Below are positions 1 to 9,900 of a DNA stretch of 64,000 bases, in pieces (position 1 is the stretch's first letter; every line of letters begins with the position of its first letter). The DNA is from Deltaproteobacteria bacterium. GTDB lineage: Bacteria > Myxococcota_A > UBA9042 > PHBI01. Location of the stretch: assembly GCA_011526585.1 (NCBI GenBank), contig WYBB01000163.1, positions 1 to 64,000 of the forward strand, read 5' to 3'. The notes beneath the pieces are model-generated. The model ran no database searches. It saw only the letters and a program-made list of their open reading frames with translations, and was not told the origin of the DNA. A program made the translations under genes and the position numbers.

Positions 1-807
1 GCCGGCGGCGTGGAGCCAGGTGTAGACGTCGCGCGCCGAGTGGCCGGTCGCGAGCACGACGGCCGGGGCGAGGAGCTCCTCGCCCGAGGCGAGGCGCACG
101 CCGGCGACCGCGCCCGAGGCGGTGCGGAGGAGGCCCGTGACCTTCTGGCCGTAGCGGATCTCCGAGCCCGAGTCGCGGATGAAGTCCTCGAGTCGCGCGA
201 GCATCTTGATGAGGCGGTTGGTGCCGATGTGGGGGTGGGCCTCGACGAGGATCTCGGGCGGCGCGCCCAGCGCGGCGAGGTCCTCGTGGATGCGCTGGAT
301 CTCCGGGTCGCGGCGCCGGGTGTAGAGCTTGCCGTCGCTGTAGGTGCCCGCGCCGCCCGCGCCGAAGCAGAGGTTCGACTCGGGGTCGAGCGCGCCGTCG
401 CGGCGGAGCGAGCGCACCGCGCCATGGCGCTCGGCGAGCGCCTGGCCGCGGTCGAGGAGGATGACCGGTTGGCCCGCTTCGATGAAGCGCAGCGCGGCCC
501 AGAGGCCCGCCGGGCCGGTGCCGACGATGACGGGGGCCTGGCCGGCGGCGCGCGGGCGCATCGGGGCGCGGCGGAGCGCGGGCGGCGCGTCGGGCGGGGC
601 GAGCTCGTCGGCGCGCCAGGCATCGACGGCGTAGATCTTCTTCGGCGCGCGATCGCGCGCGTCGAGCGAGACCTTGCGCACGCGCAGCTCGCCGAGCTCG
701 GCCTCGGACCAGCCGAGCGCTTGCGCGGCGATCGCGCGCAAGGCGGACGGCGGCGCGCCCAGCGGCAGGGCGAGGTCCTTGAGCGGGCGGGGCGGTGGGT
801 GGCTCAC
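1..807 (-). CDS. COG2509-type FAD-dependent dehydrogenase, 3' end beyond window
   Basis: The 269 visible residues are the N-terminal part of an uncharacterised FAD-dependent oxidoreductase family (COG2509). A Rossmann FAD-binding motif reads VIVGTGPAGLWAALRF, followed by LLDRGQ. The family-typical GAGGAGTYSDGKLYTR and HPHIGTNRL segments follow, and the frame is open to base 1, so the C-terminus is missing. The GTG start at 807 overlaps the mutY stop as GTGA, so the gene is probably translated by coupling to mutY. The substrate is unknown. Confidence 0.8.
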   Translation of the reverse strand, partial: MSHPPPRPLKDLALPLGAPPSALRAIAAQALGWSEAELGELRVRKVSLDARDRAPKKIYAVDAWRADELAPPDAPPALRRAPMRPRAAGQAPVIVGTGPAGLWAALRFIEAGQPVILLDRGQALAERHGAVRSLRRDGALDPESNLCFGAGGAGTYSDGKLYTRRRDPEIQRIHEDLAALGAPPEILVEAHPHIGTNRLIKMLARLEDFIRDSGSEIRYGQKVTGLLRTASGAVAGVRLASGEELLAPAVVLATGHSARDVYTWLHAAG

Positions 808-1955
808 GCGCGCTCCACGGCGGCGAGCACCTTGCGGGTCAAGGTCGACAGCGGCGGCGCGTCGCCGTCGGGCGCGCCGGGCGCGACCCAGGCGAGCGCC
901 TGGTAGAAAGCGGCGGGGCGGGGCGCGGGTGGCGCCGGGTCGAGCGGGGTGGCCGAGAAGATCTCGAGGCGCAGGTGGCGATGGGTGAACTGGTGCTCGA
1001 CGGTGGCGAGGTGATCGCCGATCGCGGCGGGCAGATCGGCGCGCTCGCACAGGGCGCGGGCGAGCGCTTTGCGGCGGTGGGCGCGCGGCGAGGCGAGCTC
1101 GGCGCCGGGCAGCTCCCAGAGGCCGGCGAGCAGGCCGTCGGCGGGGCGCTTGCCGAGGAGGATCTCGGCGCTGCCGGCGTGGCGATGCACCAGCGCGGCG
1201 ACCGCGAAGAGCGGCTTGACGACGGGCTTTCTGCCGGCGCGCGGGAAGGCCTCGGGGGTGCCCAGAGCGAGGGCCTCGCAGCGATCGGCGAGCGGGCAGC
1301 GCGAACACGCGGGCGCGCGCGGCGTGCACACGAGCGCGCCGAGCTCCATCAAGGCCTGGTTGTGCGCGCTCGGATCGGCGGCGGGCACGAGGGCCTCGGC
1401 CAGCGCCCAGAGGCGCCGCTGGCCGGCGCTGGAGGCGGGCGCGTCGGGCAGCGCGAAGACGCGCGAGAGCACGCGCGCGACGTTGCCGTCGAGCACGGCG
1501 GCGCGCTGGCCGTAGGCGATCGAGGCGATGGCGCCCGCGGTGTAGCGGCCGATCCCGGGCAGGGCGAGGAGCGCCTCGACGCTCGTGGGCACGCGGCCGC
1601 CGTGCGCGGCCATGACGCGGCGCGCGGCCTCGTGCAGGTGGCGGGCGCGGCGGTAGTAGCCGAGGCCCGCCCAGCGCGCGAGCACCACCTCCTCGGGGGC
1701 GGCGGCGAGCGCGGCGACGTCCGGGAAGGCGGCGAGGAAGCGCTCGAAGTAGGGCAGGACCGTCTGCACCTGGGTCTGCTGCAGCATGATCTCCGAGACC
1801 CAGACGCGGTACGGGCTCGGCTCGTCGCGCCAGGGCAGGCGGCGCTGGTGGGTGAAGTACCAGCCGCGCAGCGCGCACACGAGATCGTCGGCGAGCTCGG
1901 CCGCGACCGCGGGCGCGGATTGATCGGAATCAAGGCTGGGGGAGGCTCGGGGCAT
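804..1955 (-). CDS. mutY: A/G-specific adenine glycosylase MutY
   Basis: Base-excision repair glycosylase that removes adenine mispaired with 8-oxoguanine. The 383-residue protein has the SEIMLQQTQV segment carrying the catalytic Glu, a helix-hairpin-helix LPGIGRYTAGAI, and the LDGNVARVLSR segment carrying the catalytic Asp. The [4Fe-4S] ligands are Cys210, 217, 220 and 226 (C-X6-C-X2-C-X5-C). A NUDIX-like 8-oxoG recognition domain fills the C-terminal third. I chose the ATG at 1955 because an upstream in-frame extension to 2090 is not MutY-like. Its stop overlaps the start of the downstream flavoprotein gene. Confidence 0.95.
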   Translation of the reverse strand: MPRASPSLDSDQSAPAVAAELADDLVCALRGWYFTHQRRLPWRDEPSPYRVWVSEIMLQQTQVQTVLPYFERFLAAFPDVAALAAAPEEVVLARWAGLGYYRRARHLHEAARRVMAAHGGRVPTSVEALLALPGIGRYTAGAIASIAYGQRAAVLDGNVARVLSRVFALPDAPASSAGQRRLWALAEALVPAADPSAHNQALMELGALVCTPRAPACSRCPLADRCEALALGTPEAFPRAGRKPVVKPLFAVAALVHRHAGSAEILLGKRPADGLLAGLWELPGAELASPRAHRRKALARALCERADLPAAIGDHLATVEHQFTHRHLRLEIFSATPLDPAPPAPRPAAFYQALAWVAPGAPDGDAPPLSTLTRKVLAAVERA

Positions 1956-2092
1956 CGGCGCTGGTGCTCGTATAGCGCAGTCGACCGGAGCATTGACAGC
2001 GCGAGCGCACGGGGGGCAATGTCCCGCGACTCGCCGGGCCGCGGCCAAGCGGTGCGCCGGCACGAGACAGGTCGAACGCGGAGTATTCAAAG
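1956..2092. promoter_or_regulatory. Divergent intergenic region mutY / DUF4920 lipoprotein
   Basis: Both flanking genes point away from this 137-bp gap, so it should hold two promoters. A perfect TTGACA lies at 1993-1998 on the plus strand, but the hexamer 17 bp downstream (GCAATG) is a poor -10. This is a location, not a proven promoter. Confidence 0.35.
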
Positions 2093-2827
2093 ATGCGCAA
2101 GTTCGGATGGACGTTGGCGGTGGCGGCGGTGGCGCTCATCGGCGCCTGTGACAAGAAGAGCGACGAGATCGCGGCCGAGCCGGCCAAGGTCGAAGGCGCG
2201 GTGAGCCCGGCGACGCCGGCCGAGGAGCCGAAGGTCGAGGCCGCGCCGAGCGCGCCGAGCGAGGCGAGCGCGACGACGGTCGCCGCGGCGCAGGTCGAGG
2301 ACAAGGCGGCCGGCGGCGAGCACGCGGGCTGCGCGGAGATGGCGGCGGGCGACGACGAGAAGGACTGCCCGTTCCCCGAGGAGAAGGCCGCGGCGGCGAT
2401 CGAGGGCTGCGGTTCGCAGGTCGCGGTCGAGCCTTCGAAGACCGAGACCGGTCTGCGCTATGGCGGGGCGTTCTCGCTGAGCGAGGCCAAGCCGCTGGGC
2501 ACGGTGCTCGCGGGCGCGGTCGACGGGCAGGAGCTGAACGTGCGCGTCTCGGGTCAGATCGACAAGGTCTGCCAGAAGAAGGGCTGCTGGATGGTGGTCA
2601 AGGACGGCGAGGTCGAGGCGCGCGTCGTGATGAAGGACCACGCCTTCACGGTGCCGCTCGACGCCACGGGCAAGCCGACCCAGGTCGAGGGCACGCTCAA
2701 GGTGCGGATCTTCACCGAGGCGCAGGCCAAGCACCTGGCCGAGGACGGCGGCGAGGATCCGAGCAAGGTCACCGGCGAGAAGAAGGAGCTGGTCCTGACC
2801 GCGACCGCCGTCGAGATCGGCGGCTGA
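2093..2827 (+). CDS. DUF4920-domain lipoprotein
   Basis: A secreted lipoprotein of 244 residues. The N-terminus MRKFGWTLAVAAVALIGAC is a lipoprotein signal with Cys19 as the probable lipidated residue. A Glu/Ala/Pro-rich linker runs to about residue 110. The C-terminal half resembles DUF4920, with the family-typical KVCQKKGCWMVV segment holding two close cysteines. The biochemical role of DUF4920 is unknown to me; the Cys pair suggests metal binding or redox, which is inference. The stop is followed directly by the next start codon, indicating an operon of secreted proteins. Confidence 0.8.
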   Translation: MRKFGWTLAVAAVALIGACDKKSDEIAAEPAKVEGAVSPATPAEEPKVEAAPSAPSEASATTVAAAQVEDKAAGGEHAGCAEMAAGDDEKDCPFPEEKAAAAIEGCGSQVAVEPSKTETGLRYGGAFSLSEAKPLGTVLAGAVDGQELNVRVSGQIDKVCQKKGCWMVVKDGEVEARVVMKDHAFTVPLDATGKPTQVEGTLKVRIFTEAQAKHLAEDGGEDPSKVTGEKKELVLTATAVEIGG

Positions 2828-3844
2828 TTGCGCCGCGCGATCGTGATCATCGCCCTCGCCGCGGGCTGCGGGCGTGACGGCGGCGGCGACGACGTCGTCG
2901 CGGCCGAGGTGCCGGATGCACATGATGATGTGCGCGAGCTCGAGGTCGATGACGCGCGCGAGGTCGAGGACGCGCGCGAGCTCGACGACGGTGTGCACGT
3001 CGAGTCCGCTCCCGACGCGGTGATCGCCGTCGATGGGGGCGACGAGGTCGTCGCAGGGCCGATCGACTACGCGACCTGTCGCGTGGCACAGGGCGATCGC
3101 GTGCCGCTGCCCGAGGCGAGCGGGGTCGCGTTCCTCGACGAGGCGGGCCGACGTCTGCTCGTCGTCGCCGACTCGGGGCACGAGGGGCGCGCGCTGCTGC
3201 TCGACCTCGACGCGCTGACGATGAGCGAGCGCGTGCTGCCGCTCGGCGAGGGCGCGGGCGACGACGTCGAGGGGCTCTCGCGCGCGCCCGACGGGCGGAT
3301 CTTCGGGCTGGCGTCCAACGGGATCCTGCGCGCGTGGGAGGAAGGGGAGGACGGCGCGTTCGCGCTCGTGCACGGGCCGATCGCGGTGAGCGCGGATCCG
3401 GCCTGGGGCTGCGATCCTTTCGGCGTCAACTGCGGCGCCAACTACGAGGGGATCTGCCTCGATCCGCGCGGGCCGGACGCGGCCACGGGCTGTGCCGGCT
3501 GGGCGGTGAGCAAGGCGACGGGCGAGCTCGTCTGCCTCGTCGTCGAGGGCGCGGGCTACCGCGTCGAGCCGACGGTGCGCGTGCGCGTGAGCGAGGCGGA
3601 TCGGCTCTCCGGGTGCGCGTTCGAGCCGGCGCCGCCGCACCGCGTGATCGTGGCGGGCAACCTCTATGCGTACTCCGCGATCTGGGTGGTCGATGGGGCG
3701 GGCGCGCCGGTCGAGCTGGTCGAGCGCGGCGCGGCCAATCAGGAGGCGATCGCCGCCCTGCCCGGCGGCGCGATCATATCGTTCGGCGACGCGCAGGATC
3801 TGCTCGGCGACTGGTCGCCGCGGGTGATCCTCGCCTGTGAGTGA
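2828..3844 (+). CDS. Secreted lipoprotein, Asp/Glu-rich N-terminus, propeller-like body
   Basis: The protein has 338 residues. The TTG start at 2828 abuts the TGA of the upstream gene. A short lipoprotein signal (MRRAIVIIALAAGC) is followed by about 60 very acidic residues rich in Asp, Glu and Val, a common surface-linker composition in myxobacteria. The rest (ASGVAFLDEAGRRLLVVADS, DVEGLSRAPDGRIFGLASNG) has the cadence of beta-propeller or esterase-like proteins, including an 'EGL/EGI' rhythm. No catalytic motif was recognised. It is probably co-transcribed with the DUF4920 gene. Confidence 0.7.
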   Translation: MRRAIVIIALAAGCGRDGGGDDVVAAEVPDAHDDVRELEVDDAREVEDARELDDGVHVESAPDAVIAVDGGDEVVAGPIDYATCRVAQGDRVPLPEASGVAFLDEAGRRLLVVADSGHEGRALLLDLDALTMSERVLPLGEGAGDDVEGLSRAPDGRIFGLASNGILRAWEEGEDGAFALVHGPIAVSADPAWGCDPFGVNCGANYEGICLDPRGPDAATGCAGWAVSKATGELVCLVVEGAGYRVEPTVRVRVSEADRLSGCAFEPAPPHRVIVAGNLYAYSAIWVVDGAGAPVELVERGAANQEAIAALPGGAIISFGDAQDLLGDWSPRVILACE

Positions 3845-3905
3845 GCTCGCTCGCGCCGTTCGGGCGGGAGCTTGCTCGCGCCGCGACTTGGGCTATGGTC
3901 CGGGG

Positions 3906-4340
3906 ATGCGCCTGAGCCGAGCCGTCTTCATCCTGATGATCGTCCTGGGGAGCGCGTGCACCGACATCGGCGATCCGGCGCTGATGGAGGCCGAGCTCGA
4001 GGTCCCGAGCGGGCCGCTCTCGTTCGAGGCGCACATCAAGCCGATCCTGCTCGACGCGGGCTGCCTCGGCTGCCACTTCGCGGGAGGTGGCAGCGGCGGG
4101 CTCGACGCCTCGACCCCCGAGGGGCTCAAGCGCGGTGGCGCCAGCGGACGCGCGGCGGTCGTCGAGTGCGATCACCGGCGCAGTTACATGTGGGAGCGCG
4201 TGCGCTGGTGCGAGATGCCGTTCCCGGGATTTCCCAATTGTCTCGATGATTTGGATGTCGCGATCATCGCGCGCTGGATCGACCAGGGTGGGCGCGAGAC
4301 CTACGTCGAGGGGCTCTGCCCCGATGCGCCGCTGGATTGA
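3906..4340 (+). CDS. Small lipoprotein with a CXXCH haem-binding-like motif
   Basis: A 144-residue lipoprotein with signal MRLSRAVFILMIVLGSAC. The sequence HIKPILLDAGCLGCHFAGG contains CLGCH, the c-type cytochrome haem attachment pattern, in the context seen in 'planctomycete-type' cytochrome C-like domains. A single motif in such a short protein makes haem binding plausible but unproven. I chose the ATG at 3906 because it begins the signal peptide; an upstream start would overlap the previous gene without adding a domain. Confidence 0.7.
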   Translation: MRLSRAVFILMIVLGSACTDIGDPALMEAELEVPSGPLSFEAHIKPILLDAGCLGCHFAGGGSGGLDASTPEGLKRGGASGRAAVVECDHRRSYMWERVRWCEMPFPGFPNCLDDLDVAIIARWIDQGGRETYVEGLCPDAPLD

Positions 4341-4424
4341 ATAGGGCACGGACGTGACTCGTCCCGGGCCTTCGATCGCGGCGTGGTGCATATCCATTCG
4401 ATGAGACGCGACAGGAGGAAGACG

Positions 4425-6056
4425 ATGAGAGGATCGATGCGACAAGCGGGCTGGGCGGTGGCCGCGCTCATCGGGCTCGGCATGTTGGCTGCGCCGGCGA
4501 TGGCCCAGGATCCCGTCGTCGAGGACGATCTCGTCTGGGTCGAGGGGCACTACGGCGTCGACGGCGAGTGGATTGACGGCTACTGGCGCGACGCGTATCG
4601 CGACGGCTTCGTGTGGGTCGAGCCCTACGAGGACGAGACCGGCCTCACCGTGCCCGGTCACTGGGAGCCGGTCGAAGAGCGCGACGGCTACGTCTATGAG
4701 TGGGGCTGGCGCGACGAGGCCGACTCCCGCTACATCCCCGGCTTCTGGCGCGAGCGCGCCATGGACGGCTACGTCTGGGTCGAGGGCTATTACGATGGCC
4801 TCGTGTGGGTCAACGGCTACTGGCGCCCGATCACGACGCGCCCCGGCTACGTGTGGGTGCCCGGCTACGTCACGCCCGAGGGCTACTTCACGCTCGGGCA
4901 CTGGCGCCTGACCTCGCGCGCCGGCTACAGCTGGATCGACGGTTACTGGGCCGACGGCTACTACTACGCGGGCTACTGGGCGCCGGCCGAGACGCGCGTC
5001 GGCTTCGTGTGGGTGCCCGGCTACGCGACGGCCGGCCTCTGGTACGACGGCTATTGGCGACCCTCGTATCGCTCGGGCTACACCTGGGTGCCGGGCTGCT
5101 GGAACGGCTGGCGCTGGACGCCGGGCTACTGGCACCACGGCTACTGGCACGCGCCGGCGCACTACCGCCCGGGATACTACGCGCACTACCACTGGACGCA
5201 CGGCCACAACCACCGCTACCACCATCGCCACGTGCGCTCCGTGCGCTACGTCGCCGAGCATCGCCACGCGCCCGCTCGCGCCCGGCCGATGCACACCGCC
5301 CGGCCGCGCCCGATGGACAACGGCCGCCCGGTCGGCACGCGCCCGCAGCCGCAGCGGCGTCATGACGCGCAGCGGCCGAGCCCGCGCTCCAACTTCCAGG
5401 AGCGCGGCGACCGGCGCGACGGCAACCGCCCCGGGCCCGGGGCGCGCGATCCGCGCAAGGACGATCGGCGGCAGCCGGGTGACTTCCGTGGGCGCCCCAC
5501 GCGCAACGAGTCGCCGCGCCAGGACAACCGCAACGGCTTCCAGCGCGACGGCGCGCGGCCGACGCCGGGCACGACGACCGATCGGCGCGGGGTCGAGCGG
5601 CCGACCCGCCAGGACGGCGAGCTGCGGGGGCGTCCGGGCGTCGAGCGGCCGACGCGCGACAACCGGCAGGGTCCGACCACGCGTGACGTGCGCCCCTCGC
5701 GCGAGGTGAACCGCGACGTGCGGCCGCAGCGGCGCGATCCCTTCGCACGCACGCCGAGCCAGCCCGAGCGGCGGGTCGAGCGCCCGGCGCGCCAGCCCGA
5801 GCGACGCATCGAGCGGCCGGCGCGCCAGCCCGAGACGCGACGCCAGCCGGCCACGCGCATCGAGCGGCCGCGGCAGGGGCCGACGCGCAGCTTCGAGACG
5901 CCGCGGCAGCGCACGCCGTCGCGCCAGTTCGATCGCCCGCAGCAGCGCCCGTCGCAGCCGAGCATGAACCAGCGCGCGCCGAGCAAGAAGTCGGGCCCGA
6001 GCACGCCGAGCCGGCGCGGCGCGCCGTCCAAGCGCGGGCCGCAGCGCGGGCGCTGA
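4425..6056 (+). CDS. WXXGXW/YVWV-repeat secreted protein with Arg-rich disordered tail
   Basis: The protein has 543 residues. The ATG at 4425 has an AGGAGG box at 4413-4418. A signal peptide ending near APAMAQ is followed by about 250 residues built from repeated W-x-x-G-Y-W units such as WVNGYWRP, WVPGYVTP, WIDGYWAD and WTPGYWHH. A His/Tyr-rich bridge comes next. The last 250 or so residues are a low-complexity Arg/Pro/Gln tail with RPTR, ERPARQPE and similar repeats. The repeat matches the WXXGXW family of secreted proteins, whose function is not established. The strongly basic tail suggests binding to polyanions or the cell surface, which is inference. Confidence 0.8.
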   Translation: MRGSMRQAGWAVAALIGLGMLAAPAMAQDPVVEDDLVWVEGHYGVDGEWIDGYWRDAYRDGFVWVEPYEDETGLTVPGHWEPVEERDGYVYEWGWRDEADSRYIPGFWRERAMDGYVWVEGYYDGLVWVNGYWRPITTRPGYVWVPGYVTPEGYFTLGHWRLTSRAGYSWIDGYWADGYYYAGYWAPAETRVGFVWVPGYATAGLWYDGYWRPSYRSGYTWVPGCWNGWRWTPGYWHHGYWHAPAHYRPGYYAHYHWTHGHNHRYHHRHVRSVRYVAEHRHAPARARPMHTARPRPMDNGRPVGTRPQPQRRHDAQRPSPRSNFQERGDRRDGNRPGPGARDPRKDDRRQPGDFRGRPTRNESPRQDNRNGFQRDGARPTPGTTTDRRGVERPTRQDGELRGRPGVERPTRDNRQGPTTRDVRPSREVNRDVRPQRRDPFARTPSQPERRVERPARQPERRIERPARQPETRRQPATRIERPRQGPTRSFETPRQRTPSRQFDRPQQRPSQPSMNQRAPSKKSGPSTPSRRGAPSKRGPQRGR

Positions 6057-6100
6057 TCGGGCGGGTTGGCCAGCGACGGACAGCGGCGTAGACTGTCCGT

Positions 6101-6916
6101 ATGACAAGCCCGATCCTGAACGAACAGGAGCTCGCCGCGCTCCTCAAGGTCCCCGGCAAGACCGTCGACGCGCTGATCGCACGGACCAGCCTGCCGCGCT
6201 TCTTCGTCGAGGGGAAGATGCGCTTCGTCACCTCGCGGGTGCTCGCCTGGCTCGAGCAACACGAGGGGGCGGAGCTCCTGCCGCCGGTCGAGCCCGAGCC
6301 GGCGCCGCCGGTCGTCGAGGCGCCGCGCGCGCCGCCGCCGCCCTTGCCCGCGGCCAAGGCCGGCGAGCACCCCTGGGTCGAGGACGAGGCGCTCGATGCG
6401 CTGGCGAGCGGGGCCGCCGATCCGGCGCGCAACCTCGATCGCCTCAAGCTGCGCGACGCGCTGCTCGAGCTCAACGACGCGCTGCTCGGGGCGCTGGCGC
6501 GGTTCTCGAACGGGCGGCTGCACCCGCACCACGACGAGAAGTCGCGCACCTCGCCGTGGCGGCTCGACCTCGGCAGCGACGAGCGCATCGACGCGATCAG
6601 CATCGCCTGGGGAGAGGGCGAGCACGCGCCGCCCCAGTTCGAGGACCGCCCGCACATCGCGGTCGAGCTCGCCAAGGGTGAGCTGCGGGTCCTGCTCGAC
6701 ACCGCGCGGCGCGCGTTCTCACCGGCTCTGGACGAAGGCGCGCTCGATGCGCTGCGCGACGACGGGATCGCGGTCGAGCTCGGGCCCGACGAGCGCCCGG
6801 CGCGCTTCGCCAAGGTCTACTCGCTGCCCGATCCGGCCCCGGCCGTCGGCGCACTGGTGCACCATCTCGAGGGCGATCTCGAGAAGCTCGTCGCCCTCTG
6901 GACCCGGCTCGGGTGA
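6101..6916 (+). CDS. Helix-turn-helix (excisionase/MerR-like) protein with unknown C-terminal domain
   Basis: The protein has 271 residues. The first 55 (NEQELAALLKVPGKTVDALI ... VLAWLEQH) fit the small winged helix-turn-helix of the excisionase/DNA-binding family. A Pro/Ala linker follows, and the remaining 170 residues resemble nothing I recognise. The stop overlaps the start of the kinase gene downstream by four bases (GTGA), implying a coupled pair. The kinase may regulate this DNA-binding protein, which is inference. Confidence 0.7.
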   Translation: MTSPILNEQELAALLKVPGKTVDALIARTSLPRFFVEGKMRFVTSRVLAWLEQHEGAELLPPVEPEPAPPVVEAPRAPPPPLPAAKAGEHPWVEDEALDALASGAADPARNLDRLKLRDALLELNDALLGALARFSNGRLHPHHDEKSRTSPWRLDLGSDERIDAISIAWGEGEHAPPQFEDRPHIAVELAKGELRVLLDTARRAFSPALDEGALDALRDDGIAVELGPDERPARFAKVYSLPDPAPAVGALVHHLEGDLEKLVALWTRLG

Positions 6917-9900
6917 ACGAGCGGCCTCCGAAGCTCGGGCCGCCGGCACCGCCCGCCGACGAGGCGGAGCGGCCGCGTTGGGACATGCGCTATCGGCTCG
7001 TGCGCACGCTCGGCGCCGGCGGCATGGGGCGCGTGCTGCTCGCCGAGGACGATCTCTCGAGCGGGCGCGTGGTGGCGCTCAAGCGCATGGTGCCGGAGTC
7101 GCTCGAGCTCGCGCCCTCGTTCATCGACGAGTTCCGGGTGCTGAGGCAGCTCGCGCATCCGAACATCCCGCGCGCGTATGAGCTCGGCTTCGCGCGTGAA
7201 GAGGGCGTGGTGGTGCCCTACTTCACGATGGAGGTCTCGCCGGGGGTGCCGCTGGTCGAGCTGCTCTTGCGCTACGACGGCGGGCTGCCCTTGCGCGCGG
7301 TCATGCAGATCGTGACCGGGCTCCTGCGCGCGCTCGACCACGTGCACCGCGCCGGCTGGCTGCACGCCGATCTCAAGCCGGCCAACCTGCTCGTGCACGA
7401 GCGGTCCGACGGCCTCTTCGTGCACCTCATCGACTTCGGGGTGGCGCTGCCGCTGGGCCGGACGCCGGGGGAGGATCTCGTGATCACCCCGGAGTACGCG
7501 GCGCCGGAGCTGCTCGAGGGCGCGGCGCTCGGGGCGGCGACCGATCTCTACGCGGTCGGCCTCCTGCTCTTCGAGCTCATCGAGCGCCGCCGCCCGTGGG
7601 GCACGAGCGATGTCGAGGCGCTGTGGCGCGCGCGCACGAGCGAGGCGCCGCCGCAGCTCACGGCGACGAGCTGCCCGCCGGCCCTGGCGGCGCTCGTCAG
7701 GCGGCTGCTCGCGCCGGATCCGGCCGAGCGACCCGAGAGCGCCGAGAGCCTGCTCGCCGAGCTCGGCGCCGCGACCGGTTGGGAGGCGGAGATCGAGCCG
7801 ACCGAGGCGTTCATCCAGCGCCTCCTGACGGTGCCCTTGCCCTGGCGCCCCTGGCTCGAGGGGCTCGCGGCGCGCGTGACCGAGGATCCGCTGCCGCACG
7901 GGGAGCCGTGGGCGGTGGTGATCGACGTGCCGATGGGGTTCTTCGCGCGACGGCTCCTCGGGCCGGTGCTCGACGAGGCGTCGGCGCGGCGCGCGCGCAT
8001 CATCCCGGTGCGCTTCGAGGATCTGAACGACGGTTCAGTCGACGCGCTGCAGGTGATCGGCGAGCGCGCCGCCGACGATCAGCGCCTGGATGTGTACGTC
8101 GTCGAGAACCTCGATCTCGCGTCGGAGAGCGCGTTCGACGCGCTGGCGCGGCGCTTCGGCGACAAGGCGCGCCTCGTTGCGACGCGGCGCGATCCCGAGC
8201 GTGGGCTGCCCGCGCGCCTGAAGGATCCGGGCGTCCTGGTGACGCCGCTGTCGCGCTGGGACGAGCCGGAGATCCGCGGCTGGCTGCATCGCGCGCTCGG
8301 GCGCACCGGCGGGCCGTGGGAAGCGCCCGAGGAGGCGCTCATGCTGCCGCAGACGCCGGCGGCGCTGATCGAGGCGCTGGCGGGTCTCTATCGCGACGGC
8401 TACCTCGTGCGGCGCGGCGTGGGCTACGTCTTTCGCACGACGCCGACCCTGCGCGGGCCGCGACCCGAGGCGCGCGCGTCGGCGCTCGACGTCGGGCGGC
8501 GGCCGGAGACGCTCGACGCGCTGCTGGCGTGCGTGAAGTCGCCGGTGCCCGAGGCGGTGATGCCGACCTACCTCGGCGTCTGGAGCGCCGAGCTGCCCGA
8601 GCTCGTCGCGAGCGGGGTGCTGGTGGCGCGCGGTGATGGCACGGTGCACGTCGCCGACGAACCGCGGCGGGCGACGCTCTACGGGCGCCTCCCGGCGGCG
8701 CGGCGGCACGCGCTGCATCGGCGGCTGGCGCAGGCGCTGGAGGAGGTCTTCGCGCCCGCGCATCGCGTGGCCGAGGAGTGGCTGGACTCCGACGCGCCAC
8801 TTCTGGCGGTGCCGCATCTCCTGGCGGCGGCCGAGGCGCGGCCGGGGCGCTCGTGGCTCCCGCGCGCGATGGCGCTGATCCAGCGGGCGCGCCTCCTCAT
8901 CGCGCAGCACGCGGAGCGCGAGGACCTCGAGCTGTGGCGCTACGAGGCGCTGGCGCTCAAGACGCAGGCGCGGGTGCTGCTCGCGTGCGGCGAGCTCGAC
9001 GCGCTCGAGCCGCTGATGACGCGGCTGGTCGAGCTCGGCAGCGAGGTCGGCCACCGCCACACGATCCAGAGCGCGCTGGAGATCCGGCTTGCGTACGACC
9101 TGCGCGTCAAGGACTGGGAGGCGCTGGTGCGCGACGCCTCGTCGCTCATCGCGCTAGAGAGCCCGGCGGTGAGCGGGGTCTACGCGCGGCCGGGCCGACG
9201 CACGAGCCCGCCGCCGGAGCCGACGACCGGGCGCGGCGCGCGGGCGGGCCAGCCGCTGCCGCAGTCGCTGGCGCGCCTGCACTGGGCGCGCGCGCTGCGC
9301 TTCCGGGCGGAGGGCTCGCCGACGGCGGCGTTGGCAGAGCTCGAAGCGGGGATCGCGGCGCTGGCGCCGCTGGCCGAGGCGGAGGGCGAGGTCGAGCTGC
9401 GGGACGCGCCGGCGGCGGCGCGGCGCTGGGGGCTCGGGGTCGGCGCCGGCGATGGCGTCGACGTGACCTTGCTCCTGCTCGAGGCGCGCGCGGAGCTGTG
9501 CCTGGACGTGCAGTGGCTCGACCTGGCGGCCGAGGCGACCAACGCGCTCTCGGCGCTGGCCAGGCGCACGGGGCGCCCGGACGCGCGGGCGCGGGCGCGG
9601 CTCCTCGAGGTGATGCGGCTGCGCATGGACGGGCGGCTCGACAAGGCGCTGGCGAGCGCGATCGACAACGCCGAGGCGCTGCCGCGCGAGCGCACGCCGA
9701 CCCTGGACGCGATGGTCGAGCTCGAGCTCGGCTGGTGTCGCTTCGAGCTCAGCGACTTCGAAGCGGCGCTCGACCACGCGCGCTGCGCGGCGGCGCTGGC
9801 CGAGGACGAGGGCTCGAGCGCGTTGATGGCGCGCGCGGCGGTGTTGGAGGCGACGACGGCGTGGTACGGGGGCGCCGAGGCGCTGGCGTGGCGGCGCGCG

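Noticed and set aside
3774-6107. Large minus-strand frame over the WXXGXW gene
   Set aside because: Its Arg/Pro/Ala-rich reading is the antisense of the repeat gene, which has a good ribosome site and signal peptide.
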